Assembly: GCA_945827465.1 (NCBI GenBank)
Contig: CALZOH010000157.1
Coordinates: 1 to 7,839 of the forward strand
Source: an uncultured Prevotellaceae bacterium
GTDB taxonomy: Bacteria > Bacteroidota > Bacteroidia > Bacteroidales > Bacteroidaceae
Direction: 5' to 3'
DNA: 7,839 nt
Part shown: in pieces, positions 1-6,167 of the stretch
Numbering within the stretch: the stretch's first letter is position 1
Layout: every line of letters begins with the position of its first letter
Translations under genes and position numbers: made by a program
The notes under the pieces: model-generated
Databases searched by the model: none
Told to the model about the DNA's origin: nothing
The model's input: the letters and a program-made list of their open reading frames with translations, nothing else

Positions 1-137
1 TCGGCTATGGCGGTAAGTGCTTCCCGAAAGATGTGAATGCCTTTGCCAAGATGACAAAGGGCACTCCTCTCGGAACTCTCCTTGAGCATCTCCACGAATT
101 GAATGTTCACTTCCGTGGATTTGAGGAGAAGATTTAA
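1..137 (+). CDS. ugd: 3' end of a UDP-glucose 6-dehydrogenase-like nucleotide-sugar dehydrogenase (partial)
   Basis: The reading frame starts at base 3 and gives the last 44 residues before a TAA at 135-137. It begins with GYGGKCFPKD, the active-site signature of UDP-glucose dehydrogenases. The Cys is the catalytic thiol that carries the two-step NAD-dependent oxidation of UDP-glucose to UDP-glucuronate, a precursor for capsule and exopolysaccharide. The odd point is the end: only 34 residues follow the FPKD motif. Standard family members continue through a dimerisation helix and a UDP-binding C-terminal domain of well over 100 residues. No continuation in another frame was apparent downstream. 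It is either a compact variant of the family or a gene truncated at this junction. The start lies outside the window. Family assignment rests on the short motif and is fairly safe; the exact substrate is not. Confidence 0.65.
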   Translation, partial: GYGGKCFPKDVNAFAKMTKGTPLGTLLEHLHELNVHFRGFEEKI

Positions 138-151
138 TTATAGAGACCTGT

Positions 152-183
152 GCAGAAGCGAACCTTGTAAGGTTTGCCTCTGC
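152..183. repeat. Strong imperfect hairpin after the ugd-like gene
   Basis: A 32-nt near-symmetric inverted repeat begins 14 nt after the stop codon. Arms pair as GCAGA with TCTGC (152-156/179-183), GC with GC (158-159/176-177) and AACCTT with AAGGTT (161-166/169-174), interrupted by an A/C mismatch and a G/T wobble. Position suggests a transcript 3'-end structure for the polysaccharide gene. No T-tract follows on either strand, so it is not a classical intrinsic terminator; an mRNA-stabilising hairpin is an alternative. Confidence 0.5.
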
Positions 184-309
184 TATCAAAATAGAGCTAA
201 GCCGATCTTTGTAGTAATCCAAAATAGTCATAGTGTCGGACATCATTTAAAAGAAATAATGAGTCTTTTCTGTTTGATGTAATCAATATTTCTAAATGAC
301 CGCTTACAT

Positions 310-341
310 ATTGCACATATGCTCAAAAAGACGTAACTTCG
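310..341 (+). promoter_or_regulatory. Candidate Bacteroidales promoter for the four-gene cassette
   Basis: ATTG at 310-313 (consensus -33 TTTG, 3 of 4) is separated by 20 nt from TAACTTCG at 334-341 (consensus -7 TAnnTTTG, 5 of 6 fixed bases). This would start transcription near 347 and give a leader of about 75 nt before the ATG at 422. The rest of the 284-nt spacer (138-421) holds only weak AT-rich inverted repeats, including a 10-nt palindrome TTAATATTAA at 399-408, and no gene that I can support. Both boxes are imperfect, so this is tentative. Confidence 0.35.
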
Positions 342-421
342 TGGCAAATTTTTGCTTAATACTGATGATAAATCTTCAGAGGCGAGCTGATAGAACGTTT
401 AATATTAAGATGTAATCATCT

Positions 422-1690
422 ATGGGACAGGTAATTGAAAATATTAGAGTCAAGGATTTGGTCTTGTGGACGGAGAATCCGCGAGACCCAATTAGTGCGT
501 CTGCATCAGATGATGATGTTATTAGACGTGCTATCTCTGACCCAAACAATAAGTGGGATCTTAAGAAACTTGCTTGTGATATGGGTGAATATTATGACTT
601 TAGTGAATTGCCAATTGTTGTCTATAAAAAAGGTAAGCCGCTGGTATATGATGGCAATCGTCGAGTAGTTCTTGCAAAGATAAAATTAGGTTTTGTATCC
701 ATTGATGGCTTTAATTGTAACCTTCCCGATGTTCCTTCAGAACTGCCATGTAACGTATGTTCTGAGGATGTTGCTCTAAAAAGTGTGTATCGGAAACATG
801 TGATGTTGAGGAACTCATGGGGTGCGTTGGAGCGTGATATATTTGCTCATAAGTATCGAAATGAAAAAAAGAGTACGTTCCTTTTGTTCGATGAATGTAC
901 GGGAGGTTTTATTACGAATAATCCGGAAATGAATCAAGGGTTTATTCGTAAGGAAATTCTTACAGATGCTTTGCTTGCTGATATGGGTTTCATATTTGAA
1001 AATGGACTCATGAAAACAAGACATTCTGATGAAGAAGTCTCTGTTTTGTTGAATAATCTTCTGGAAAAAGTCAAGACTAAAGCAATTAGCACACGTGGGG
1101 AAAATCGCGGAAAACCTATTGCTGCGCTTGATAAGCGGGTAAAAGACATTATCGTAGCTAATTGCAATAATGAGTTCCGCATTTTTACACCCGTAACTGC
1201 CAAGACTCCTCAAAAACAGAATGCACAAGCCGATAACACTGGAGAGGCGTCACGTAAAACGCGTATTACAAAAGCAAAGAAACAAATGCTTTTTGGCGAT
1301 AAATTGGTTTTGAAATCAGGCAATGTGAATAATCTATATAGTGATATCTTGTCGCTGTATGAGGTTGTTATCAAGGATAAAAAAACTTTTTCTCCTTGTG
1401 TCAACGGTTTATTCCGTATGAGTTTTCGCCTATTGTGTGAAATGGCTTCGCGAGATCTAGGATACAATGACATTAAGGACTACATTACAAATTATTATCC
1501 ACAAGCAAAAAAGAATTTATCTCAAGATATCTTGACTTTGCTTTCCAGTCAGAATGTAAAATGTGAGAGTTTGCCCCAATTGTTACACACTGGTGCGCAT
1601 AACTATATTTCTTCAACTTCCGCAGACCAAGCGATGTGTATATCTATTGCATTGGGTGCAATGCTGAAAATTTCTCATGGCAAGTGTTAA
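422..1690 (+). CDS. ParB/sulfiredoxin-fold N-terminal domain protein with helical C-terminal domain
   Basis: A 422-residue protein, first gene of the cassette. Residues about 5-140 match the ParB/Srx fold: a leading ENPR (18-21), a strand-rich segment ending in YDGNRR (76-81), and a later KHVMLRNSW helix (125-133). The DGNRR sits where ParB proteins have GERR of the CTP site and where the DGQQR/DGQHR-type proteins of phosphorothioate-linked defense have their namesake motif, so nucleotide binding is plausible. A basic, polar linker lies at roughly 258-288. The C-terminal part (about 290-422) is predicted helical, with NNLYSDILSLY and a LLHTGAHNY motif near 387-395. It somewhat recalls helical sensor or HEPN-like domains, which is a weak resemblance only. 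The ATG at 422 has no Shine-Dalgarno, which is normal here. The end overlaps the methylase start by 14 nt. No function is proven for such proteins; a sensor or recruiter for the methylase/nuclease pair is inferred. Confidence 0.75.
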   Translation: MGQVIENIRVKDLVLWTENPRDPISASASDDDVIRRAISDPNNKWDLKKLACDMGEYYDFSELPIVVYKKGKPLVYDGNRRVVLAKIKLGFVSIDGFNCNLPDVPSELPCNVCSEDVALKSVYRKHVMLRNSWGALERDIFAHKYRNEKKSTFLLFDECTGGFITNNPEMNQGFIRKEILTDALLADMGFIFENGLMKTRHSDEEVSVLLNNLLEKVKTKAISTRGENRGKPIAALDKRVKDIIVANCNNEFRIFTPVTAKTPQKQNAQADNTGEASRKTRITKAKKQMLFGDKLVLKSGNVNNLYSDILSLYEVVIKDKKTFSPCVNGLFRMSFRLLCEMASRDLGYNDIKDYITNYYPQAKKNLSQDILTLLSSQNVKCESLPQLLHTGAHNYISSTSADQAMCISIALGAMLKISHGKC

Positions 1691-2549
1691 TGACATATTT
1701 AGATCTCCACTTAGGTATCCAGGCGGTAAAACCTGTATCTTTAAGTTTGTAACCAAGTTGCTAGAAGAAAACGACATGGTTGGAACTAATTATGCTGAAC
1801 CGTATGCTGGTGGTGCAGGATTGGCTCTTCGTCTGATGATGGATGAATATGTCAATGAAATTTTTATCAATGATTTGGACCCTTCCATATACGCTTTTTG
1901 GTTGGCTGTATTGAACAACTCGGACGAACTGTGTAGATGGATAGAAAATGTGGAGGTAAGTGTACGACAGTGGGAGGAATACAAAGAAATTCAACGTCAT
2001 TATAAGACGGTTGAGATGTTGGAACTTGCCAAATCAACCTTCTTCCTCAACAGAACGAATGTTTCAGGTGTGATTTCTGGAGGCCCAATTGGTGGAGTAT
2101 CACAATGCGGTAAGTATAAGATAGATGTTCGTTTTAACAAATCGGAGCTGATTAAGAGAATCCAGGATATAGCCAGATTTGCTCATAGAATACATTTGTC
2201 AAATCAGGATGGTATAGATTTTCTTAATAGTATCGAGAAACGTGCCGATAATATATTTATATATTTAGATCCTCCATATTACCAAAAAGGTTCGTATCTC
2301 TACATGAATGCTTTTAAGGATGCTGACCATCAAGCGCTGGCCGAGAGGGTCAGGCAACTGAAGAATAAGTGGATGGTATCTTATGATAATCATGACTTCA
2401 TTATTGAGTTGTACAAAGAGGAAAATAAAGTACTATATCAGTTATCACAATGTGCATCAAACAGAATTGGAGATGAGGTTGCGATTTTTGATAAAAGACT
2501 GCAGTATAATGAATCAATAAACATGTTAAATTCCCCAATTTCATTATAG
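1677..2549 (+). CDS. D12-class N6-adenine DNA methyltransferase (Dam-like)
   Basis: A 290-residue protein of normal length for the MethyltransfD12 (Dam) family, which transfers methyl from S-adenosylmethionine to the N6 of adenine in a short DNA site. Family landmarks appear in the right order: RYPGGK (13-18), motif I EPYAGGAGLA (41-50) for AdoMet binding, INDLD (64-68), FFLNRTNVSGV (122-132), and the catalytic motif IV DPPY (198-201) preceded by IYL. The segment NVSGVISGG differs from classical E. coli Dam in the region that contributes to target recognition, so GATC specificity should not be assumed. The ATG lies inside the end of the preceding gene (14-nt overlap), implying translational coupling, and the next gene starts 2 nt after the stop. 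In this setting it most likely protects host DNA from, or marks it for, the nuclease encoded two genes downstream. Confidence 0.92.
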   Translation: MASVNDIFRSPLRYPGGKTCIFKFVTKLLEENDMVGTNYAEPYAGGAGLALRLMMDEYVNEIFINDLDPSIYAFWLAVLNNSDELCRWIENVEVSVRQWEEYKEIQRHYKTVEMLELAKSTFFLNRTNVSGVISGGPIGGVSQCGKYKIDVRFNKSELIKRIQDIARFAHRIHLSNQDGIDFLNSIEKRADNIFIYLDPPYYQKGSYLYMNAFKDADHQALAERVRQLKNKWMVSYDNHDFIIELYKEENKVLYQLSQCASNRIGDEVAIFDKRLQYNESINMLNSPISL

Positions 2550-2551
2550 AT

Positions 2552-3658
2552 ATGACTGAAATAAGAATACAATTAGCTTACGCAGACCAATTACACTTTG
2601 ATTCAAAGAATCCAAGGTTGGTTGAGTTCATCGGACTTAACGATGAGAATGCCATACTTAACATTCTATGGAAGAATATGGATGTTGATGAGCTTGTAAT
2701 GTCGATATTAGCCAATGGCTTTTTTGAAAGTGAGGCTTTATATGTAGCAGTTGAAGATGGTCGTCATGTCGTTGTTGAGGGCAACAGACGTCTTGCAGCA
2801 ATTAAAGCCATACTGCACCCAGAACTTATTAAAGGAGGGGGAATGAAGAAGTATGGAGAGATACCTGAGAATATAAAAGAACAATTGCGTACGAGAATTC
2901 CAATTGTTCTTTTAGAACATCGGAAAGATGCTTGGCGATATATCGGATTTAAGCATGTTAATGGTCCTGCTAAATGGGATTCTTATGCAAAGGCTCAGTA
3001 TATAGCTTTGGTGCATAATGAGTACAACGTTTCTCTTGAAGATATTGCTGCACAAATTGGCGATTCTAATAAAATAACATTGAGATTATATCAGGGATTA
3101 ATGTTGCTGCAACAGGCACACGAGCAGACCGAATTTAAAATTGATGATGTGTATAGCAATAGACTTTATTTTTCGCATATTTATACTGCGATGAATTATG
3201 ATAGTATGCAGCGCTATCTTGGGTTAGATCTTACGAAGGCAGAATCAAATCCTGTTCCTAAAGAAAAATTGCCGCAGTTGGAGGATGTGTTAGTTTGGAT
3301 TTTAGGGAGCAAAAAGAAAGGTATGCCTCCCGTAGTAAAAAGTCAGAACCCTGGAATACGCCAATTATGTCAGGTAATAGAGAGCCCAGATTCTATTAAG
3401 CTACTAAAATCTGGTGTTACACTTGATACTGCATATGAGAATAGCAAAGACGGATTAGATGTTTTACATTCTGCGATTGTGGAAGCTCAGAATAAGATAC
3501 AAAAGGCATTGAGTAAAGTAGCTTATTATGATGGCAATATTGATTTGCTTGAAACCATGATGAATTTGGCAAATTCTGCTGATTATCTTTTCAAAAGTAT
3601 GAAGGAGATTCGCCAATTTAAACAAGGTAAACCAGAAAGTACAAGAACCTTAGAGTGA
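2552..3658 (+). CDS. Second ParB-like N-terminal domain protein with HTH-like segment
   Basis: A 368-residue ParB-family-like protein. It has KNPR (19-22) after an early strand, then VVVEGNRRLAAIKAI (73-87), the counterpart of the ParB GERR nucleotide-binding box, and a FKHVNGPAKWDSYAKA stretch (133-148) parallel to the KHV...W helix of the first cassette protein. Residues about 161-186, starting SLEDIAAQIG, look like the helix-turn-helix that in ParB/KorB proteins contacts DNA. The remainder is helical and unrecognised, with a charged C-terminus. The N-terminal halves of the two cassette ParB-like proteins align motif for motif while their C-terminal halves differ, so they are probably divergent paralogues with separate jobs. 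No ParA partner is present, which argues against plasmid or chromosome segregation. The start is fixed by tight spacing, 2 nt after the methylase stop. Confidence 0.8.
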   Translation: MTEIRIQLAYADQLHFDSKNPRLVEFIGLNDENAILNILWKNMDVDELVMSILANGFFESEALYVAVEDGRHVVVEGNRRLAAIKAILHPELIKGGGMKKYGEIPENIKEQLRTRIPIVLLEHRKDAWRYIGFKHVNGPAKWDSYAKAQYIALVHNEYNVSLEDIAAQIGDSNKITLRLYQGLMLLQQAHEQTEFKIDDVYSNRLYFSHIYTAMNYDSMQRYLGLDLTKAESNPVPKEKLPQLEDVLVWILGSKKKGMPPVVKSQNPGIRQLCQVIESPDSIKLLKSGVTLDTAYENSKDGLDVLHSAIVEAQNKIQKALSKVAYYDGNIDLLETMMNLANSADYLFKSMKEIRQFKQGKPESTRTLE

Positions 3659-3659
3659 G

Positions 3660-4586
3660 ATGCCGTATAAATTAGGAAGTTTGCCTTCAGAACAGGCAAC
3701 ACAAGCAGAGATAGCGGATTATTTGGAAGTACAGTGTTTATTATCCGGAGATGGTTTTTATTCAATTGTAGAAGCTGCCGAAGATTCTGGATTAGTTGAA
3801 GAAGAAGACATTGTTGATTCGCCAGAAGTAGACGTTTATAATGGCTATGCAGATGCATTGCTTCAGATAGATATCAGGAATCAATATAATGGTGATAGAT
3901 ACCCATTTGAGGGTGGTAAAAAGAACATAGCTTTAAAAGAAGGCGTTTCTGAGTATTATAAGACTATTTATACTTTCTTGCTTTTGGCAACTCGTTGGAA
4001 AATGGATGCTGATAGAATAGTTGGTAATATTGACGGCACGTTGCTATTTGAAAGATTATGTAAAGAGGTCCTGCTAAATTATTTTGGTCCCAAGTCCAAA
4101 GGCTTGGTGTTTGGTACCGGCTCGGAAGATAAGGGTGGCTTTAAACTTAAAGTAGAGAATATGCTTCATTCTTTTTCTGAGAAAGGATATTTCTTTCGTA
4201 GTCCAGATGGAGATAGACATCATCAAAAGGATGGAAAGATTGATTTGGTTGCATTTATACCATTTAATGACAGTAGAAAAGGTCATTTTATAGCTTTTGG
4301 GCAGTGTAAAACAGGTACTACTTGGCGTGACAAGTTGGGACAATTGAATCCAAATAACTTTTGTAGACTGTATATTCAACCCCCATTGTCATTTATTCCT
4401 ATATGTATCTATATGGTATGTGAAGCTTGTGAGGATGAATGGGAAGAGTTGTCCGTAAAATCTTCTGGCATATTGTTTGACAGAACTCGCATTATGGATA
4501 ATCTTCCAGATAAGATGGATCCTGCTATTTACAACGATATTGTAACTTGGGTAACAGGCATTAAGCAAAAATTTGTAAGTACTTAA
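3660..4586 (+). CDS. Putative PD-(D/E)xK nuclease, QxK variant (restriction-endonuclease-like)
   Basis: A 308-residue protein, last gene of the cassette, starting 1 nt after the preceding stop. The centre carries a plausible nuclease core: E131 in LLFERLCKEVLLNYFG (helix A acid), D195 in DGKIDLVAF, and Q215/K217 in FGQCKTG. The QCK arrangement is like that of Mrr-type restriction enzymes, where Gln replaces the second acid of PD-(D/E)xK. W222 and KLGQLNP follow. The N-terminal 90 residues include an acidic stretch (SGLVEEEDIV) and a helical PSEQATQAEIADYLE segment that may be a small DNA- or protein-binding domain, and a YPFEGG turn (81-86) precedes the core. No signal peptide or membrane segment is seen. 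The most likely role is cutting DNA that lacks, or carries, the mark made by the cassette methylase. Catalytic activity is inferred from spacing of residues only. Confidence 0.7.
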   Translation: MPYKLGSLPSEQATQAEIADYLEVQCLLSGDGFYSIVEAAEDSGLVEEEDIVDSPEVDVYNGYADALLQIDIRNQYNGDRYPFEGGKKNIALKEGVSEYYKTIYTFLLLATRWKMDADRIVGNIDGTLLFERLCKEVLLNYFGPKSKGLVFGTGSEDKGGFKLKVENMLHSFSEKGYFFRSPDGDRHHQKDGKIDLVAFIPFNDSRKGHFIAFGQCKTGTTWRDKLGQLNPNNFCRLYIQPPLSFIPICIYMVCEACEDEWEELSVKSSGILFDRTRIMDNLPDKMDPAIYNDIVTWVTGIKQKFVST

Positions 4587-4588
4587 AT

Positions 4589-4627
4589 AAAGGTTAATTA
4601 TTAGAGGATATACCTTTACTGCTTTTT
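4589..4627 (+). terminator. Weak candidate terminator after the cassette
   Basis: AAAGGT (4589-4594) pairs with ACCTTT (4612-4617) across a 17-nt loop, and a run of five T follows at 4623-4627. It lies just past the last stop of the cassette. The stem is only 6 bp and AT-rich and the T run is 5 nt off, so it may not be functional. Confidence 0.3.
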
Positions 4628-4681
4628 AAGATTGCATAAGATGTTCAGCAGCGAAGATATTGAGTGTTTTACTTTCAATTC

Positions 4682-4703
4682 AAAACAGAGTTTATTTCTC
4701 TGC
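4682..4703 (-). terminator. Candidate intrinsic terminator of the minus-strand ATPase gene
   Basis: Read on the minus strand, GCAGAG, a 7-nt loop AAATAAA, CTCTGT and then TTTG form a 5-6 bp hairpin with a short T tract. It begins about 57 nt downstream of the ATPase stop codon at 4760-4762. It is correctly oriented for that gene and sits between the two convergent transcription units. Confidence 0.45.
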
Positions 4704-4759
4704 AGTCAACTAATTATGGCGACCTCAAAGATTGCAGTGGGTGATTTCCTTCCAGAAGT

Positions 4760-5971
4760 TTATAACTTCATTTGGAGGAACTCTGCCAGATGAAGATGGT
4801 AAATGCCATTGATGTTGCTGCCACTGGTCCATTCATCAAGACTAACAACATATTTGGGATAGTTATTGGGTATGGCGAGGAGATTGCCAAACTCACGCTG
4901 GCGAGTAGCTTCCTCAAGCAGTTGATAGGTGGCTTGTACATAGAGAACGGAGTCCCCGCGACGGGCTACAAAATCAATCTCTCTTCCTCCTGATTGCTGA
5001 CCGGTGAACACCTCGAAGCGGTTGTGAAGAAGATGAAGGTAAACAGCATTTTCAATCAGTTTGTGTATGTCGTTCTGCAGATTAAAACCCAGGTGGCAAT
5101 TGCGTAGGCCGAGGTCTTCGAAATAGTATTTCTCTCCAATCTCGAAGGTCTTCAGGCCGGCTACATCTACACGACGTACCTTGTGGATAAGATAGGCCTG
5201 CTGGAGTGAGCGGAGATAATTGATGACCTGCAAGGGGGAGATGTTGACATGTTGTGACTTGAGGTAACGGCTGATGTTATTGGCAGAAAAGAGGCTGCCC
5301 ACGTTGTCGGCGGTATAGAGAACAAGCGATTCCAGAAAATCTACATTGCGGATGCCTTCGCGCTTCACAATGTCCTTGAGCAGGATGGTGGAAAAAACAT
5401 TACCCAGATATTCAAAAACAATCTCTTGTTGCTGTGGCAGATGGGCGAGGTAGGGAAGACCGCCGAAGGTCAGGTAGTGTCGGAGCGACTGTGTAGATGG
5501 CTCTAACCGATGAAAGGTAAGAAACTCCGGATAGGTGAGGCTATGGATATGAAATTCGACATATCGGCCTGCCAAATAGGTGGAAAGCTCGCTGGAAAGC
5601 ATCGTGGCATTACTTCCTGTGATGTAGATGTCGCACGCGTCTTGTGCTTGGAGACTGCGCAAACTGTGCTCAAACCCTTGTATGTCTTGCACCTCATCAA
5701 TGAAAAGGTAGTTTGCCCGATCGTTACAAAGACGTGGTGCGATGTAGGCTGATAGTTCTTCATGGGTTCTGATGGAGGAAAATTCATCATATTCTTTATT
5801 AATATATATGCTATTAGCATTAGGAGTCATGTCGAGTATTTGCTGTTGCAGTTGTTGCAAGATACAGCTTTTTCCTACACGACGCTGGCCTGTGAGCACC
5901 TTAATAATATTCTTATTGATGAAAGGCTTGATAAGACTCGTATAGTAGGGACGATTAATGAGGTGTATCAT
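4760..5971 (-). CDS. AAA_14/DUF4143 family ATPase
   Basis: A 403-residue cytosolic ATPase of full family length. The N-terminal AAA_14 domain shows Walker A GQRRVGKS (28-35), Walker B YLFIDEVQ (88-95), the sensor-like ITGSN (117-121) and LAGRY (133-137). The C-terminal DUF4143 region ends in a degenerate nuclease-fold segment: GGREIDFVA (328-336) then LYVQATYQL (343-351). The lysine expected for PD-(D/E)xK catalysis is absent after Q346, so cleavage activity is doubtful. This is a very common, multicopy and poorly understood family in Bacteroidales. It is convergent to the four-gene cassette and divergent from wecC, with its own promoter and terminator, so it is probably an independent unit. 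Sample base composition (31 of 60 G+C in 5161-5220) is closer to wecC than to the cassette. The start codon has no Shine-Dalgarno but sits about 30 nt below a good promoter. Confidence 0.9.
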   Translation of the reverse strand: MIHLINRPYYTSLIKPFINKNIIKVLTGQRRVGKSCILQQLQQQILDMTPNANSIYINKEYDEFSSIRTHEELSAYIAPRLCNDRANYLFIDEVQDIQGFEHSLRSLQAQDACDIYITGSNATMLSSELSTYLAGRYVEFHIHSLTYPEFLTFHRLEPSTQSLRHYLTFGGLPYLAHLPQQQEIVFEYLGNVFSTILLKDIVKREGIRNVDFLESLVLYTADNVGSLFSANNISRYLKSQHVNISPLQVINYLRSLQQAYLIHKVRRVDVAGLKTFEIGEKYYFEDLGLRNCHLGFNLQNDIHKLIENAVYLHLLHNRFEVFTGQQSGGREIDFVARRGDSVLYVQATYQLLEEATRQREFGNLLAIPNNYPKYVVSLDEWTSGSNINGIYHLHLAEFLQMKL

Positions 5972-6007
5972 GGGTGTTGTTTATTAGTTATACTTTATAC
6001 TTTGGTG

Positions 6008-6038
6008 CAAAGTTAGCGGTTTTGTTTGGTATGACAAA
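6008..6038 (-). promoter_or_regulatory. Bacteroidales-type promoter of the minus-strand ATPase gene
   Basis: On the minus strand, TTTG (6035-6038) is followed after exactly 19 nt by TAACTTTG (6008-6015). This is a perfect match to the -33 TTTG and -7 TAnnTTTG elements of the Bacteroides primary sigma factor. Transcription would begin near 6002, giving a leader of about 30 nt before the ATG whose first base is 5971. Confidence 0.75.
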
Positions 6039-6085
6039 TAAAACAGCGACGCAAACAGTAGGTTTTAAGCGTGATAAGATAACGA

Positions 6086-6118
6086 ACTATCAAGTATTTC
6101 AGCCATGGACTTGATGGT
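6086..6118. repeat. Inverted repeat upstream of wecC
   Basis: ACTATCAAGT (6086-6095) pairs with ACTTGATGGT (6109-6118): a perfect 7-bp core ATCAAGT/ACTTGAT plus a wobble and two more pairs, around a 13-nt spacer. It lies 50 nt before the wecC ATG in the divergent spacer. It could be an operator or an RNA leader hairpin. I could not find a convincing TTTG/TAnnTTTG pair for wecC; the nearest -7-like sequence, TAGGTTTT at 6059-6066, lacks a -33 box. Confidence 0.35.
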
Positions 6119-6167
6119 GTACTTACAATCGATATAGAATTATAATCAATCATACAATCAAATCATT

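Larger units (their letters stand above)
422..4586 (+). other. Putative four-gene DNA-modification/defense cassette (ParB-like, adenine methylase, ParB-like, QxK nuclease)
   Basis: Four consecutive plus-strand genes are joined by a 14-nt overlap (1677-1690) and gaps of 2 and 1 nt, so they are almost certainly co-transcribed and translationally coupled. Encoded activities recognisable by motif are a DNA adenine methyltransferase and a PD-(D/E)xK-type nuclease, flanked and separated by two ParB-fold proteins. The block is AT-rich against its neighbours (for example 21 G+C in bases 961-1020, but 41 in 6901-6960) and sits between polysaccharide genes, as expected for an acquired island. The methylase probably marks host DNA and the nuclease probably cuts DNA of the wrong methylation state, with the ParB-like proteins as sensors or effectors. 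That division of labour is inference; a chromosome-partition or gene-regulation role is less likely because no ParA is present. Confidence 0.6.

Noticed and set aside
249..269. AAAAGA/TCTTTT inverted repeat considered as a terminator of the ugd-like gene
   Set aside because: The stem is only 6 bp, with a single G-C pair, and no T run follows beyond the arm; too weak to call.
399..408. Perfect 10-nt palindrome TTAATATTAA 13 nt before the first cassette ATG
   Set aside because: Considered as an operator for self-regulation, but such AT-only palindromes are common by chance in this base composition.
1677..2549. GATC specificity for the adenine methylase
   Set aside because: GATC occurs freely inside and outside the cassette and the recognition segment differs from E. 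coli Dam, so nothing in the sequence supports naming a target.
422..4586. Plasmid-type partition locus (ParB genes)
   Set aside because: No ParA ATPase, no clustered centromere-like repeats seen, and a methylase and nuclease-like gene share the operon.
4641..4793. Open frame of 51 codons on the plus strand in the spacer after the cassette, starting MFSSEDIECF
   Set aside because: No motif, no ribosome-binding site, overlaps the end of the minus-strand ATPase gene and a likely terminator; chance occurrence is most likely.
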